Part shown: positions 44,004 through 52,694 of the stretch, in pieces
Layout: each line of letters starts with the position of its first letter
How positions within the stretch are numbered: the stretch's first letter is position 1
Assembly: GCA_910577605.1 (NCBI GenBank)
Contig: CAJTON010000007.1
Coordinates: 31,915 to 95,914 of the forward strand
Origin: an uncultured Butyrivibrio sp.
GTDB lineage: Bacteria; Bacillota; Clostridia; Lachnospirales; Lachnospiraceae
Length of the DNA stretch: 64,000 bases
Direction: 5' to 3'
Notes under the pieces: generated by a model
Database searches by the model: none
Told to the model about the DNA's origin: nothing
The model's input: only the letters and a program-made list of their open reading frames with translations
Position numbers and translations under genes: made by a program

Positions 44004-44246
44004 GTGCAGATCGTTAAGACAATAATTACAATTTTATTTCTGATAGATTGCGTCGTTCTTACCTTTGTTGTTCTTATGCAGGAAGGCAAGTCGGCGGGAC
44101 TGGGAAGCATTGCGGGCGGCGCTGAGTCGTACTGGGGCAAGAACAAGGGACGCTCCATGGAGGGCGCGCTGGTGAAGATCACCAAGATTCTTGCCGTCGT
44201 GTTTTTTGTGGCGGCTTTGGTACTGGATCTTAAGTGGTTCAAATAG
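44004..44246 (+). CDS. secG: Preprotein translocase subunit SecG
   Basis: An 80-residue membrane protein with two helices (IITILFLIDCVVLTFVVLMQ and ILAVVFFVAALVLDL) joined by a glycine-rich loop (GLGSIAGGAESYWGKNKGRS), typical of SecG. It forms part of SecYEG. The start is taken as GTG 44004, preceded by AAGGAG (43989-43994) and giving VQIVKTI; the longer in-frame reading from 43953 has no ribosome binding site. It is followed by a terminator and then rnr, the usual secG-rnr-smpB order. Confidence 0.92.
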   Translation: MQIVKTIITILFLIDCVVLTFVVLMQEGKSAGLGSIAGGAESYWGKNKGRSMEGALVKITKILAVVFFVAALVLDLKWFK

Positions 44247-44269
44247 ACCTTACGGACAGGAAAGCAATT

Positions 44270-44303
44270 AACCTCTCAGTTTTTCGCTGGGAGGTTGTTT
44301 TTT
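44270..44303 (+). terminator. Terminator between secG and rnr
   Basis: AACCTCTCAG and CTGGGAGGTT form a 10-bp stem (one G-U pair) followed by GTTTTTTATT. Confidence 0.8.
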
Positions 44304-44328
44304 ATTAAAATATTTTACAGGGAGTTAT

Positions 44329-46485
44329 ATGGACAAGGATTTATTCAAAAAAAGAAAAAAGACGATAAACGATCTTATACACGATAAGCATTATGTGCCG
44401 ATGAAGGCGAAGGAAATAGCGATTCTTCTGGACATACCGAAGGAAAACAGGGCGGACCTTATGGAGGTGCTCGACGCGCTTGTCGCGGAGGGCAGCATAG
44501 GCTTATCCAAGAAGGGTAAATACGGCAGGGCGGAGAATGCCGCGCTGGTCGGTAAATTTATGAGCACGCAGAAGGGCTTCGGCTTTGTTAGTGTCGAAGG
44601 CGAAGAGGACGATATATATATTGCCGGAAAGGACACCGGCGGTGCGCTGAACAACGATACGGTCCAGTTTGTCGTCACCTCCGAGAGAAAGGAGGGCAGA
44701 AGCCGCGAAGGGAAGATACTCAAGGTGCTTGAAAGAGGAACGCTTGACGTCGTAGGAACGTATGAAAAATCGGGCGGCTACGGCTTTGTGGTGCCTGACG
44801 ATAAGCATTTTGCGAGGGACATATTCGTTCCGGGCGGAAAAGACGGCGGTGCGGTGGACGGACACAAGGTGCTGGTGCATATCGACGATTTCGGTGACGA
44901 TAAGCATAATCCGGAGGGCAGCGTCATATCAATAATCGGACATAGGAACGATCCGGGAACCGATATAATGTCGGTAGTTTACGCCTACGGCATTCCGACG
45001 GAGTTTCCGGAGGAGGTAATGGAGCAGGTGCGGGCTATTCCCGATACGGTGAGCGCTTACGATGCCGAAGGACGAAAGGACTGCCGCGAGTGGCGGACGG
45101 TCACGATAGACGGAGAGGACGCGAAGGACTTAGACGACGCGATAACCCTTACAAGGGAAGACGGCGGCTACCGTCTTGGCGTTCATATCGCGGACGTTTC
45201 GGAATATGTGAAGGAAAATTCACCGCTTGACAGGGAAGCGCTTAACCGGGGAACAAGCGTATATCTTGTGGACAGGGTGATCCCCATGCTCCCGCACAAG
45301 CTCAGCAACGGTATATGCTCTCTCAATCAGGGTGTTGACAGGCTTGCGCTCAGCTGTATTATGGATATAGACGAAAAGGGAAACGTAACGGCTCACGAAA
45401 TATGCCAAACGGTAATAAACGTGGACAGGCGTATGTCGTATACCGCGGTGCAGAGTATCCTTGACGATAAGAACGGCTCTGTTGCCGACGAGTACAGGGA
45501 TTTTGTCCCCATGTTTGAACTGATGGAGGAGCTTGCGGCGATACTCAGGAGCAAAAGGCACAAACGCGGGTCGGTTGATTTTGATTTTCCAGAGAGCAAA
45601 ATAACGCTTGACGCAAACGGCAGACCGCTTGAGATCAAGGAGTATGAGCGCACGACGGCGACAAGGATAATCGAGGACCTTATGCTGATAGCCAACGAAA
45701 CCGTCGCCGAGGACTATTTCTGGCAGGAGCTTCCGTTTGTATACAGGACGCACGATAAGCCCGACCCTGAGAAAATAAAGGCGCTCGCGACATTTATTAA
45801 CAATTTCGGCTATTCGATAAGAATCAACGGAGACGAGGTGCATCCGAAGGAGCTTCAGAAGCTTCTTGAAAAAATAGAAGGCTCCGACGCGGAAATGCTT
45901 ATAAGCAGGCTGACGCTTCGCTCGATGAAGAGAGCGCAGTACACGACCGAGTGCAGTGGTCATTTCGGTCTTGCCGCCAAATATTATACGCATTTTACCT
46001 CGCCTATAAGAAGGTATCCCGACTTGCAGATCCACCGCATAATAAAGGAAAACTTAAACGGAGGACTGAGCGATAAGCGGCTTGAGCATTATAACGATGT
46101 ACTTCCCGAAGTGTCAAGGCAGGCGAGCGTGACCGAGAGACGCGCCGACGACGCGGAGCGCGACGTTGACAAGCTCAAGAAGGCTGAGTACATGAGCCAC
46201 AGGATAGGAGAGGATTTTGACGGGGTAATATCGAGCGTCACCGCGTGGGGGCTTTATGTCGAACTTCCCAATACTGTTGAGGGAATGGTGCATGTTACGG
46301 CGCTTGAGGGAGATTATTACAAATACGATTCCGAGCATTACGAGCTTATAGGGGAGCGCACGCATAAGGTCTACAGGCTCGGACAGAAGGTCAGGGTCAG
46401 ATGCGTTGCGGCGGATAAGCTCTTAAAGACGGTTGATTTTAAGCTTATTGAGACTGAGGACGACGAAGAGGAGCGTGACGGTTAA
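44329..46485 (+). CDS. rnr: Ribonuclease R
   Basis: A 718-residue RNB-family 3'-5' exoribonuclease. The N-terminus has a winged-helix and cold-shock domains (KGFGFVSVEGEEDDIYIAGK, YGFVVPDDKHFARDIFVPGG). The catalytic RNB part has TIDGEDAKDLDDAITL with the metal-binding aspartates, then HYTHFTSPIRRYPDLQIHR, and a C-terminal S1 domain (FDGVISSVTAWGLYVELPN). It degrades structured RNA and works with tmRNA in quality control, which agrees with its direct neighbours smpB (0 nt gap) and ssrA. GGGAG precedes the start. Confidence 0.96.
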   Translation: MDKDLFKKRKKTINDLIHDKHYVPMKAKEIAILLDIPKENRADLMEVLDALVAEGSIGLSKKGKYGRAENAALVGKFMSTQKGFGFVSVEGEEDDIYIAGKDTGGALNNDTVQFVVTSERKEGRSREGKILKVLERGTLDVVGTYEKSGGYGFVVPDDKHFARDIFVPGGKDGGAVDGHKVLVHIDDFGDDKHNPEGSVISIIGHRNDPGTDIMSVVYAYGIPTEFPEEVMEQVRAIPDTVSAYDAEGRKDCREWRTVTIDGEDAKDLDDAITLTREDGGYRLGVHIADVSEYVKENSPLDREALNRGTSVYLVDRVIPMLPHKLSNGICSLNQGVDRLALSCIMDIDEKGNVTAHEICQTVINVDRRMSYTAVQSILDDKNGSVADEYRDFVPMFELMEELAAILRSKRHKRGSVDFDFPESKITLDANGRPLEIKEYERTTATRIIEDLMLIANETVAEDYFWQELPFVYRTHDKPDPEKIKALATFINNFGYSIRINGDEVHPKELQKLLEKIEGSDAEMLISRLTLRSMKRAQYTTECSGHFGLAAKYYTHFTSPIRRYPDLQIHRIIKENLNGGLSDKRLEHYNDVLPEVSRQASVTERRADDAERDVDKLKKAEYMSHRIGEDFDGVISSVTAWGLYVELPNTVEGMVHVTALEGDYYKYDSEHYELIGERTHKVYRLGQKVRVRCVAADKLLKTVDFKLIETEDDEEERDG

Positions 46486-46956
46486 ATGGAAAAAAAGAAC
46501 GACGGCTTCAAGCTGCTTGCCAATAATAAAAAAGCTTATTTCGATTATTTTATCGAGGATAAATGGGAGGCGGGGCTTGAGCTTTACGGCACTGAGGTAA
46601 AATCCGTGCGCATGGGAAAAGTAAGCGTAAAAGAAGCGTATATAAAGATTGAAAAAAATGAGGTTTTCGTTTATAATATGCATATAAGCCCCTACGAGAA
46701 GGGAAACATCTTTAACAGGGACCCCTTGAGGGTGCGCAGGCTCCTGCTTCACCGCGCCGAGATTAACAAGCTCGCGGGCAAAGCGGCGGAGAAGGGCTAT
46801 ACCATAGTCCCTTTGCAGATATACCTTAAGAAAGGGCTTGTGAAGCTTGAGATAGGTCTCGGAAAGGGCAAGAAGCTTTACGACAAACGCGCCGACATCG
46901 CGAAGAAGGATATTCGCCGCGAGAACGAGCGTGATTTCAAGATCAAAAACATCTAG
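46486..46956 (+). CDS. smpB: SsrA-binding protein SmpB
   Basis: A 156-residue RNA-binding protein needed for trans-translation. It shows [39 protein letters not shown] and the basic C-terminal tail ([20 protein letters not shown]) that enters the ribosome A site. Length is standard. It starts right after the rnr stop codon, and the tmRNA gene begins 37 nt after it. Confidence 0.96.
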   Translation: MEKKNDGFKLLANNKKAYFDYFIEDKWEAGLELYGTEVKSVRMGKVSVKEAYIKIEKNEVFVYNMHISPYEKGNIFNRDPLRVRRLLLHRAEINKLAGKAAEKGYTIVPLQIYLKKGLVKLEIGLGKGKKLYDKRADIAKKDIRRENERDFKIKNI

Positions 46957-46993
46957 CTTTAAGCTATGAAACATACGCTAAGGCGGATAATAC

Positions 46994-47330
46994 GGGCTTG
47001 TACAGGTTTCGACGGGGATTTTGAATTCGGAGAAGCAAGCCGCATGGCAATGCGTTAAATTCCAAACTAAATATAAACGCTGAAGATAATTTAGCAATCG
47101 CTGCCTAATGGCAGCTGTCCGCTCTAAGGCACCCGCACCTTAGAATCCGGGCATCGACTATGCGGGAAACGACACATACAAAGCTTTGAGTATGCGGGCG
47201 TATCATGAAGCTACCAAACATCCTACCGTGTCTGCTCGGGAGGATGGGAGGGAATCCCAAATAACAGACTAAGCTTGTAGAAGGACGATGGATGGATTTT
47301 CGGACCGGGGTTCGACTCCCCGCAGGTCCA
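46994..47330 (+). ncRNA. ssrA: Transfer-messenger RNA (tmRNA)
   Basis: The 5' end GGGCTTG pairs with CAGGTCC at the 3' end (7-bp acceptor stem), and the 3' part has the T-arm GGACCGGGGTTCGACTCCCC. The following bases are TTG, so the CCA end is not encoded and must be added. The reading frame of the tag ends at TAA 47106-47108 and encodes -AEDNLAIAA (from GCT 47079), close to clostridial tags such as AEDNFALAA. The conserved GTTTCGACGGGGAT at the 5' end and pseudoknot-like repeats are present. Placed directly after smpB. Confidence 0.95.
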
Positions 47331-47344
47331 TTGAAAGAGTCGGA

Positions 47345-47379
47345 GAAAGACCGGTTAATACGATCGGTCTTTCTTTTTT
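47345..47379 (+). terminator. Terminator after ssrA
   Basis: GAAAGACCG and CGGTCTTTC form a 9-bp stem followed by TTTTTTG. Confidence 0.85.
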
Positions 47380-47401
47380 GTGTTCAGGTATGTAAAAGAT
47401 A

Positions 47402-47430
47402 TTGCTTATAGAACAAAGAACCGCTATAAT
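47402..47430 (+). promoter_or_regulatory. Promoter of the rhomboid gene
   Basis: TTGCTT (47402-47407), 17-nt spacer, perfect TATAAT (47425-47430), 42 nt upstream of the start codon. Confidence 0.7.
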
Positions 47431-47472
47431 ATCCACAGATAAACGGAACTGTTTTTTGGGAGGGATAATCAA

Positions 47473-48087
47473 ATGGATAACGATTTTACGGCGCAGCCGC
47501 AGGGAACTAAGCGTAAGTTCAGGTTTCCGGGAATAAGCTATAATTCTCCTGTTGTGCTGACCTTCACGGTGATATCGCTGCTGGCTCTTTTGTTAGCTAA
47601 GCTCACGAACGGAGCGTCGAATTATTATGTGTTTTCGGTGTACCGTTCAAGAATAAGCCCTCTGTTTTTTGTGAGGCTCATAGGACATACGCTGGGGCAT
47701 TCGGGATGGCCGCATTTTGCGGGGAATATGATGCTTTTTCTGCTTCTCGGACCGATCCTTGAGGACAAGTACGGGAGCAGGAGAATGGCGGTAATGATCG
47801 TGGCGACGGCTGTGGTGACGGGGATATTCCATCTTATTTTCGCGCCTCACTCGGCGCTTCTCGGAGCAAGCGGACTTGTTTTTATGATGATAATCCTCTC
47901 GTCAGTGTCCTGCGTTAAGGATGAAAAGATACCGCTTACAGTTATTATTGTGCTTATCATTTATCTCGGCACCGAGATAGTGAACGGTATTTCCACAAAG
48001 GACAATATATCCCAGCTCACTCACGTCATAGGCGGCGTATGCGGCGGCGTGTTCGGAGTTGTGTACTGGAAGGATAAGGAGAAATGA
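47473..48087 (+). CDS. Rhomboid-family intramembrane serine protease
   Basis: A 204-residue membrane protein with about six hydrophobic segments. The catalytic serine lies in LLGASGLVFMM (GASG motif), the catalytic histidine in QLTHVIGGVCGG, and GHSGWPHFAGNMMLFLLLG holds the HxxxN motif. The N-terminal 25 residues are hydrophilic and cytosolic. Substrates are unknown. GGGAGGG precedes the start; the stop overlaps the start of the next gene (ATGA), so both products are probably linked in use. Confidence 0.9.
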   Translation: MDNDFTAQPQGTKRKFRFPGISYNSPVVLTFTVISLLALLLAKLTNGASNYYVFSVYRSRISPLFFVRLIGHTLGHSGWPHFAGNMMLFLLLGPILEDKYGSRRMAVMIVATAVVTGIFHLIFAPHSALLGASGLVFMMIILSSVSCVKDEKIPLTVIIVLIIYLGTEIVNGISTKDNISQLTHVIGGVCGGVFGVVYWKDKEK

Positions 48088-48569
48088 TGGATAATTCTGT
48101 AAAAAGAAATATAATTCGGCTTGCCGTTATAACAGTGTTGGCAGTGCTGTTGTTTTTCGGAATCAGGACCGTCAGAAAAAATACGGACGACGCGGTCGCG
48201 AACAACAAAAATACGGCGGCGGAACAGTCCGGGGAAGAAAGCGTTACGGGACCCGATGAGGTCTTCACGGATAAAACCGACGAACAGACACAGCAGGTAT
48301 TTCTTTATAATTTCAGGCGCAGCAGTTATCTTACGGAGCATTTCAATAAACACGGAGACGAGTTCGGATACGAAAACGAACAGGAGTATCTTGAGGGCGC
48401 CAATGATGTGATAGCGGATAAGAAATCGCTGCACAAGACCGAGGCGGAGGACGGCGACCATGTGTTTTTTCAGGAGAGCACAGGCAGCATCGTTTTTGTG
48501 TCGCAGGACGGTTACATAAGGACCTATTTTAAGCCCGACGACGGAATAGAGTATTTTAACAGACAGTAG
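48084..48569 (+). CDS. Membrane-anchored protein of unknown function
   Basis: A 161-residue protein with one N-terminal membrane anchor (residues about 9-28, NIIRLAVITVLAVLLFFGI), a polar linker, and an external or cytosolic domain (about 70-161). The domain has HFNKHGDEFGYENEQEYLEG, then KTEAEDGDHVFF, GSIVFVSQDGYIRTYFKP and a final DDGIEYFNRQ. Such sequences occur widely in Clostridia in secreted or lipoprotein form, and the HG...DGYIRTYF pattern recalls barnase/EndoU/colicin-like (BECR-type) nuclease domains; this is a weak impression. It is translationally coupled to the rhomboid protease upstream. Confidence 0.65.
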   Translation: MMDNSVKRNIIRLAVITVLAVLLFFGIRTVRKNTDDAVANNKNTAAEQSGEESVTGPDEVFTDKTDEQTQQVFLYNFRRSSYLTEHFNKHGDEFGYENEQEYLEGANDVIADKKSLHKTEAEDGDHVFFQESTGSIVFVSQDGYIRTYFKPDDGIEYFNRQ

Positions 48570-48602
48570 TGTGCGTATGAAACGCCAAACGGGGGGATAA
48601 AT

Positions 48603-49340
48603 GTGAAGAATTATAAATTTACCGTAAAATATGACGGGACGCGCTATTACGGGTGGCAGAGACAGCCGGAGCGCAATACGGTTCAGGGAAAGCTTGAGGA
48701 GGTTTTGTGCAGGCTTTGTGGCGTACCGACAGAGATAATAGGAGCGGGGCGCACCGACGCGGGAGTGCACGCGGAGGCGATGATTGCAAACGCGGAGCTT
48801 GATACGGAGCTGTCTGTAAATGAGATAAGGGACTATATGAACCGTTATCTTCCCGACGACATTGCTGTAACCGGCGTAAGCGAGGCTTCTCCCCGTTTCC
48901 ATGCGAGATATAACGCTATCGGCAAGACATACAGATATACGGTTTTTACGGGTGAAGTAAAACCTGTTTTCGGCAAAAGATATATGACTGTCATAGACGA
49001 TAAGCCGGACGTAGGAATAATGAAGGAGGCGGCGAAGCTGCTTGTCGGCAAGCATGATTTCAGGAATTTCTGCGCCAATCCCAAAATGAAAAAATCAACC
49101 GTAAGGGAAATATACTCGATAGACATAAAACAGAAGGGTGATATGATAACCTTTATTTTCAGAGGAAACGGTTTTTTGCAGAACATGGTTAGAATAGCGG
49201 TCGGAGCTTTGCTTGAGGCAGGCTGCAAAAGATGCGGGATCCCCCATATTGAGAGGGCGCTTTCCTCCGGCGAAAGGATAAAGGCGGGACCGACGGCCCC
49301 GCCTCAAGGTCTGTGCCTTGTAAAGGTGGACTATTTTTGA
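48603..49340 (+). CDS. truA: tRNA pseudouridine(38-40) synthase
   Basis: A 245-residue enzyme that modifies uridines 38-40 in the anticodon stem-loop of many tRNAs. The catalytic Asp52 is in GAGRTDAGVHAEAM; KYDGTRYYGWQRQP at the N-terminus and FRGNGFLQNMVRIAVGALL near the end are family motifs. The start is GTG 48603, preceded by GGGGGGATAAAT. Length is normal. Confidence 0.96.
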   Translation: MKNYKFTVKYDGTRYYGWQRQPERNTVQGKLEEVLCRLCGVPTEIIGAGRTDAGVHAEAMIANAELDTELSVNEIRDYMNRYLPDDIAVTGVSEASPRFHARYNAIGKTYRYTVFTGEVKPVFGKRYMTVIDDKPDVGIMKEAAKLLVGKHDFRNFCANPKMKKSTVREIYSIDIKQKGDMITFIFRGNGFLQNMVRIAVGALLEAGCKRCGIPHIERALSSGERIKAGPTAPPQGLCLVKVDYF

Positions 49341-49358
49341 CGGTATCGGTCAGGCTGT

Positions 49359-51260
49359 TTATAAGCGTCCGGTTTTTCTTTCCGTCTTGTTTAAGTACAT
49401 TTTTTCGTCCGCTTCTTTGAGCAATTCGTTATAATCCGTTCTTCCGTTTACCATACAGTACCCGAGGGAAAAGTTGAGGGGCACGTTGATTTCTTTGTCA
49501 AGTGCGGCAAATCTGTCCGACTGCATTTTCTCCAGGGCGCTTATATCTTCAAGAAGCTTGTTTTCGCTGTCGTATCCGTAAAGGAACAGTACAAATTCGT
49601 CCCCGCCCTGTCTTGCGGCTACGCTGTACCTTGACGCGGCATCCGTTATTGCCTGACCGATTTTCTTTAAGTAGACATCGCCCTTTTCGTGCCCGTAGGT
49701 ATCGTTGATCTCCTTCAGCCCGTCGGCATCTATCATAAGTACGGCGCTGTGTCCGAGACTTTCGGGAGCAGCAAACAGCTGTGACAGCTTTGTTTCAAGT
49801 CCGCGTCTGTTATACAGACCTGTCAGAATGTCTATATCTCTTTCTTTTTCGATCTCAAGCCGTTTGACGGTTTCGGCGGTCACGTCCACCGCCACGCCGA
49901 ATATCTCGTCGCCGTTATTGATCTCCTCAAGACGTATATACCGCTCTCCGTGACGATAGATTCCGTGCTCGTCAGGTATCGGATATTCTTTTATGCCGTC
50001 AAGAAACGCGGAAAATTCATTGGGCTTCAGCGCAAGACTTTTCATTCTGTCATTGTCCAAGGACAGTATTTCCGGCATATATTCCGTGTAACGGACTTTT
50101 GAATGCGCCCCGTATTCGTAAGTACCGATCAGGATATTGGTTTTACTGAGGACGTATGACATTTTTTTATTGTTGTCAAGAAGGCTTTTGACCATTGAAT
50201 TGACATAATTGCTTAATTCCGCGAACTCGGCGCTGCTTTGGATATCGACGCGCTCGTCAAGATTGCCGTCGGTGATCGATTTTAATTTCATGTTCACGTC
50301 GTCGATTTTCATCACTACATACCGGTTCATATACCGGATAACCGCGTTTACTAGAAAGTAAGTTACGATTATCAGGCTTAGGAATATCCAAAGTATGGTG
50401 ACGGGAATCGTGCTATACAGGCTGTATACGTCTATAACGCGCCCTATATAGTTGGAGCCCGTCTTTTTAAAGACACAGAAGGACAGCCTGCCGTTTATTC
50501 TTGAGAGGAAACCTTCTTTGCCTTTTTGCAGGTCGCCGAGGCTAAGACCAATGTCGGAAGCGTTTTCGCTCACTGTTTCCAGAGCGGTTGAACCTACTAT
50601 CTTTCCGCTTTGCGAGTCAATGGCATAATAATGGGCCTCCGGATTCACCCGGAACAGGGAAAAAATATAGGACAGCTCATTCTTTTCCGTCGCCTTCATT
50701 ACATTGTCAGGCTCCATACCAATTTGCACGATAAATTCGCCGTTTTCACTCCACACGGCGGAATACTGCATAGGCTTTGCCTCAGCCGTGTTGGGAGTTA
50801 TGTCCTGAACAAGTTTTAAGGTTTTATCCGACAGCATCGGCTTGAAGAACATCATCTGTTCGCCGGAATCAAATGTATAATCGTAGTATTGAGGGTGCGT
50901 CCCGTTAAAAATACGTCCTGTCGTGTCAAAAACATGGATCTCATCTATCTCTACCGACTCGGCTATATCTTTCAGTTCTTCAATACTGTTTAAAACGTCA
51001 GGGTCGCTTTCGATGACACGGGCAACGATTTCCGCGTTGTGTAGACAGGTCTGCCTGTATTCCTCCTGAATTTCCGTAAGATTCCGCTGGTTTTCCTCCA
51101 GTACGGATTCGATCTGCGAAATCGTTCTTGTGGCGGTTTCCCGCGCCTGCCGTTTTTCCGTGGCTATTTGGATGTACGACAGCATTATGAGGATGAAAAT
51201 TACCAGAACGCAGGTAATCTTGAACATATATCTGCCGATAAGTTTTTTTAACGTCTGCAT
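49359..51260 (-). CDS. Membrane diguanylate cyclase with extracellular sensor
   Basis: A 633-residue protein. A signal anchor (MFKITCVLVIFILIMLSYI) is followed by an extracellular sensory part (about 35-275) of Cache type, including IHVFDTTGRIFNGTHPQYYD. A second membrane helix (about 285-310) leads to a HAMP-like segment (MKLKSITDGNLDERVDI), a PAS-like region, and a C-terminal GGDEF domain (about 475-633) with LTGLYNRRGLE and the intact active site RQGGDEFV. It should make cyclic di-GMP in response to an outside signal. It is followed by truA in the convergent direction with an 18-nt gap and no clear terminator. Confidence 0.92.
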   Translation of the reverse strand: MQTLKKLIGRYMFKITCVLVIFILIMLSYIQIATEKRQARETATRTISQIESVLEENQRNLTEIQEEYRQTCLHNAEIVARVIESDPDVLNSIEELKDIAESVEIDEIHVFDTTGRIFNGTHPQYYDYTFDSGEQMMFFKPMLSDKTLKLVQDITPNTAEAKPMQYSAVWSENGEFIVQIGMEPDNVMKATEKNELSYIFSLFRVNPEAHYYAIDSQSGKIVGSTALETVSENASDIGLSLGDLQKGKEGFLSRINGRLSFCVFKKTGSNYIGRVIDVYSLYSTIPVTILWIFLSLIIVTYFLVNAVIRYMNRYVVMKIDDVNMKLKSITDGNLDERVDIQSSAEFAELSNYVNSMVKSLLDNNKKMSYVLSKTNILIGTYEYGAHSKVRYTEYMPEILSLDNDRMKSLALKPNEFSAFLDGIKEYPIPDEHGIYRHGERYIRLEEINNGDEIFGVAVDVTAETVKRLEIEKERDIDILTGLYNRRGLETKLSQLFAAPESLGHSAVLMIDADGLKEINDTYGHEKGDVYLKKIGQAITDAASRYSVAARQGGDEFVLFLYGYDSENKLLEDISALEKMQSDRFAALDKEINVPLNFSLGYCMVNGRTDYNELLKEADEKMYLNKTERKTGRL

Positions 51261-51315
51261 TGAGTATTTTTTCCTTCCCGAATTAAATGCAAGTATTGAT
51301 CCGCAAGAAAAAATA

Positions 51316-52590
51316 TCAGCATTTTTCCAAAGCCTGCGCGATATCCGCGATAAGGTCTTCGCTGTCCTCTATGCCGCAGCTCATACGCACAAGCTCTGCG
51401 GGAACGCCGGCTTCGGCAAGCTGTTCGTCGGTCATCTGACGGTGCGTGCTTGAGGCGGGGTTTAGACAGCAGGTGCGCGCGTCCGCGACATGTGTCTCGA
51501 TGGCAGCCATTTTGAGGCTCTTCATAAAGGTGCTAGCCGCCTCGCGGCCTCCTTTAAGACCGAAAGAAACGACGCCGCAGCTTCCGTTGGGGAGGTATTT
51601 CTCGGCGAGTGCATGGAATTTGTCGTCTTTGAGTCCGCAGTAATTCACATAAGCGACCTTGGGATGCGCGGCGAGAAACTCCGCTACGGCCTGACCGTTT
51701 TCACAGTGGCGCTTCATTCTCACATGGAGGCTTTCAAGTCCGAGATTAAGTATAAAAGCGTTCTGGGGGCTCTGTATGCATCCGAAATCGCGCATAAGCT
51801 GAACGGTGCATTTGGTTATGAACGCTCCGGCGTTTCCGAATCGTTCCGCATAAGTCACGCCGTGATAGCTTTCATCGGGAGTGCAGAGTCCGGGATATTT
51901 ATCCGCGTGAGCCATCCAGTCAAAATTGCCGCTGTCAACTATCGCTCCTCCGACGGCGGCTCCGTGTCCGTCCATATATTTTGTGGTGGAGTGCGTGACG
52001 ATGTCCGCGCCCCATTCAAAAGGACGGCAGTTGACGGGAGTAGCGAAAGTGTTGTCAATTATAAGAGGAACGCCGTGCGCGTGCGCGCACTTCGCGAATT
52101 TCTCGATGTCCAGCACGGTGAGAGCGGGGTTAGCTATGGTTTCGCCGAACATCGCTTTTGTGTTGGGTCTGAACGCCGCGTTGAGTTCTTCTTCGTCAGC
52201 CGTGGGGCTTACGAAAGTAACGTCTATTCCCATGCGCTTCATAGTCACGGAAATCAGGTTGAAAGTTCCTCCGTAAATAGTGCTTGAGGATACGATATGG
52301 TCGCCGCAGCCGCATATGTTGAACAGGGCGAAGAAATTCGCGGCCTGACCGCTGCTTGTGAGCATGGCGGCGGTTCCGCCTTCAAGCTGCGCGATCTTGG
52401 CGGCTACATGGTCGTTGGTGGGATTCTGGAGGCGAGTGTAGAAATACCCGCTTGCCTCAAGGTCAAAAAGCTTACCCATATCCTCGCTTGTGTCGTATTT
52501 GAATGTGGTGCTCTGTATTATCGGAACCTGACGGGGTTCTCCGTTGCCGGGAGTATATCCGCCCTGAACGCAAATACTGTTTATTTTCAT
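51316..52590 (-). CDS. metY: O-acetylhomoserine sulfhydrylase
   Basis: A 424-residue PLP enzyme of the Cys/Met metabolism family that makes homocysteine from O-acetylhomoserine and sulfide. The PLP-binding lysine is Lys204 in THSTTKYMDGHGAAVGG; STIYGGTF and LIIDNTFATP are family motifs. Length agrees with MetY rather than the shorter MetB/MetC enzymes. GGAGGAATTTC precedes the start. It is divergent from azlCD, with overlapping promoter regions. Confidence 0.93.
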   Translation of the reverse strand: MKINSICVQGGYTPGNGEPRQVPIIQSTTFKYDTSEDMGKLFDLEASGYFYTRLQNPTNDHVAAKIAQLEGGTAAMLTSSGQAANFFALFNICGCGDHIVSSSTIYGGTFNLISVTMKRMGIDVTFVSPTADEEELNAAFRPNTKAMFGETIANPALTVLDIEKFAKCAHAHGVPLIIDNTFATPVNCRPFEWGADIVTHSTTKYMDGHGAAVGGAIVDSGNFDWMAHADKYPGLCTPDESYHGVTYAERFGNAGAFITKCTVQLMRDFGCIQSPQNAFILNLGLESLHVRMKRHCENGQAVAEFLAAHPKVAYVNYCGLKDDKFHALAEKYLPNGSCGVVSFGLKGGREAASTFMKSLKMAAIETHVADARTCCLNPASSTHRQMTDEQLAEAGVPAELVRMSCGIEDSEDLIADIAQALEKC

Positions 52591-52620
52591 TGAAATTCCT
52601 CCTGAAACAAATTTTCATAG

Positions 52621-52668
52621 ATTATAGCACAAATCCGGTTGAAAAAGCAATAAGAACGGGGTTATAAT
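52621..52668. promoter_or_regulatory. Back-to-back promoters of metY and azlCD
   Basis: Toward azlC: TTGAAA (52639-52644), 18-nt spacer, TATAAT (52663-52668). Toward metY, on the - strand: TTGCTT (52650-52645), 18-nt spacer, TATAAT (52626-52621). The two -35 boxes lie next to each other, and each spacer covers the other's -35, so RNA polymerase cannot easily sit on both at once. Confidence 0.7.
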
Positions 52669-52694
52669 GCCAACGTAGCGAAAACAGGAGGCGA

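Noticed and set aside
45220..46035. Open frame of 271 codons on the - strand
   Set aside because: Antisense to the catalytic part of rnr; no ribosome binding site and no motifs.
46994..47330. A tRNA gene suggested by GGTTCGACTCCCC
   Set aside because: The acceptor partner is over 300 nt away and a tag frame lies between; it is the tRNA-like end of tmRNA.
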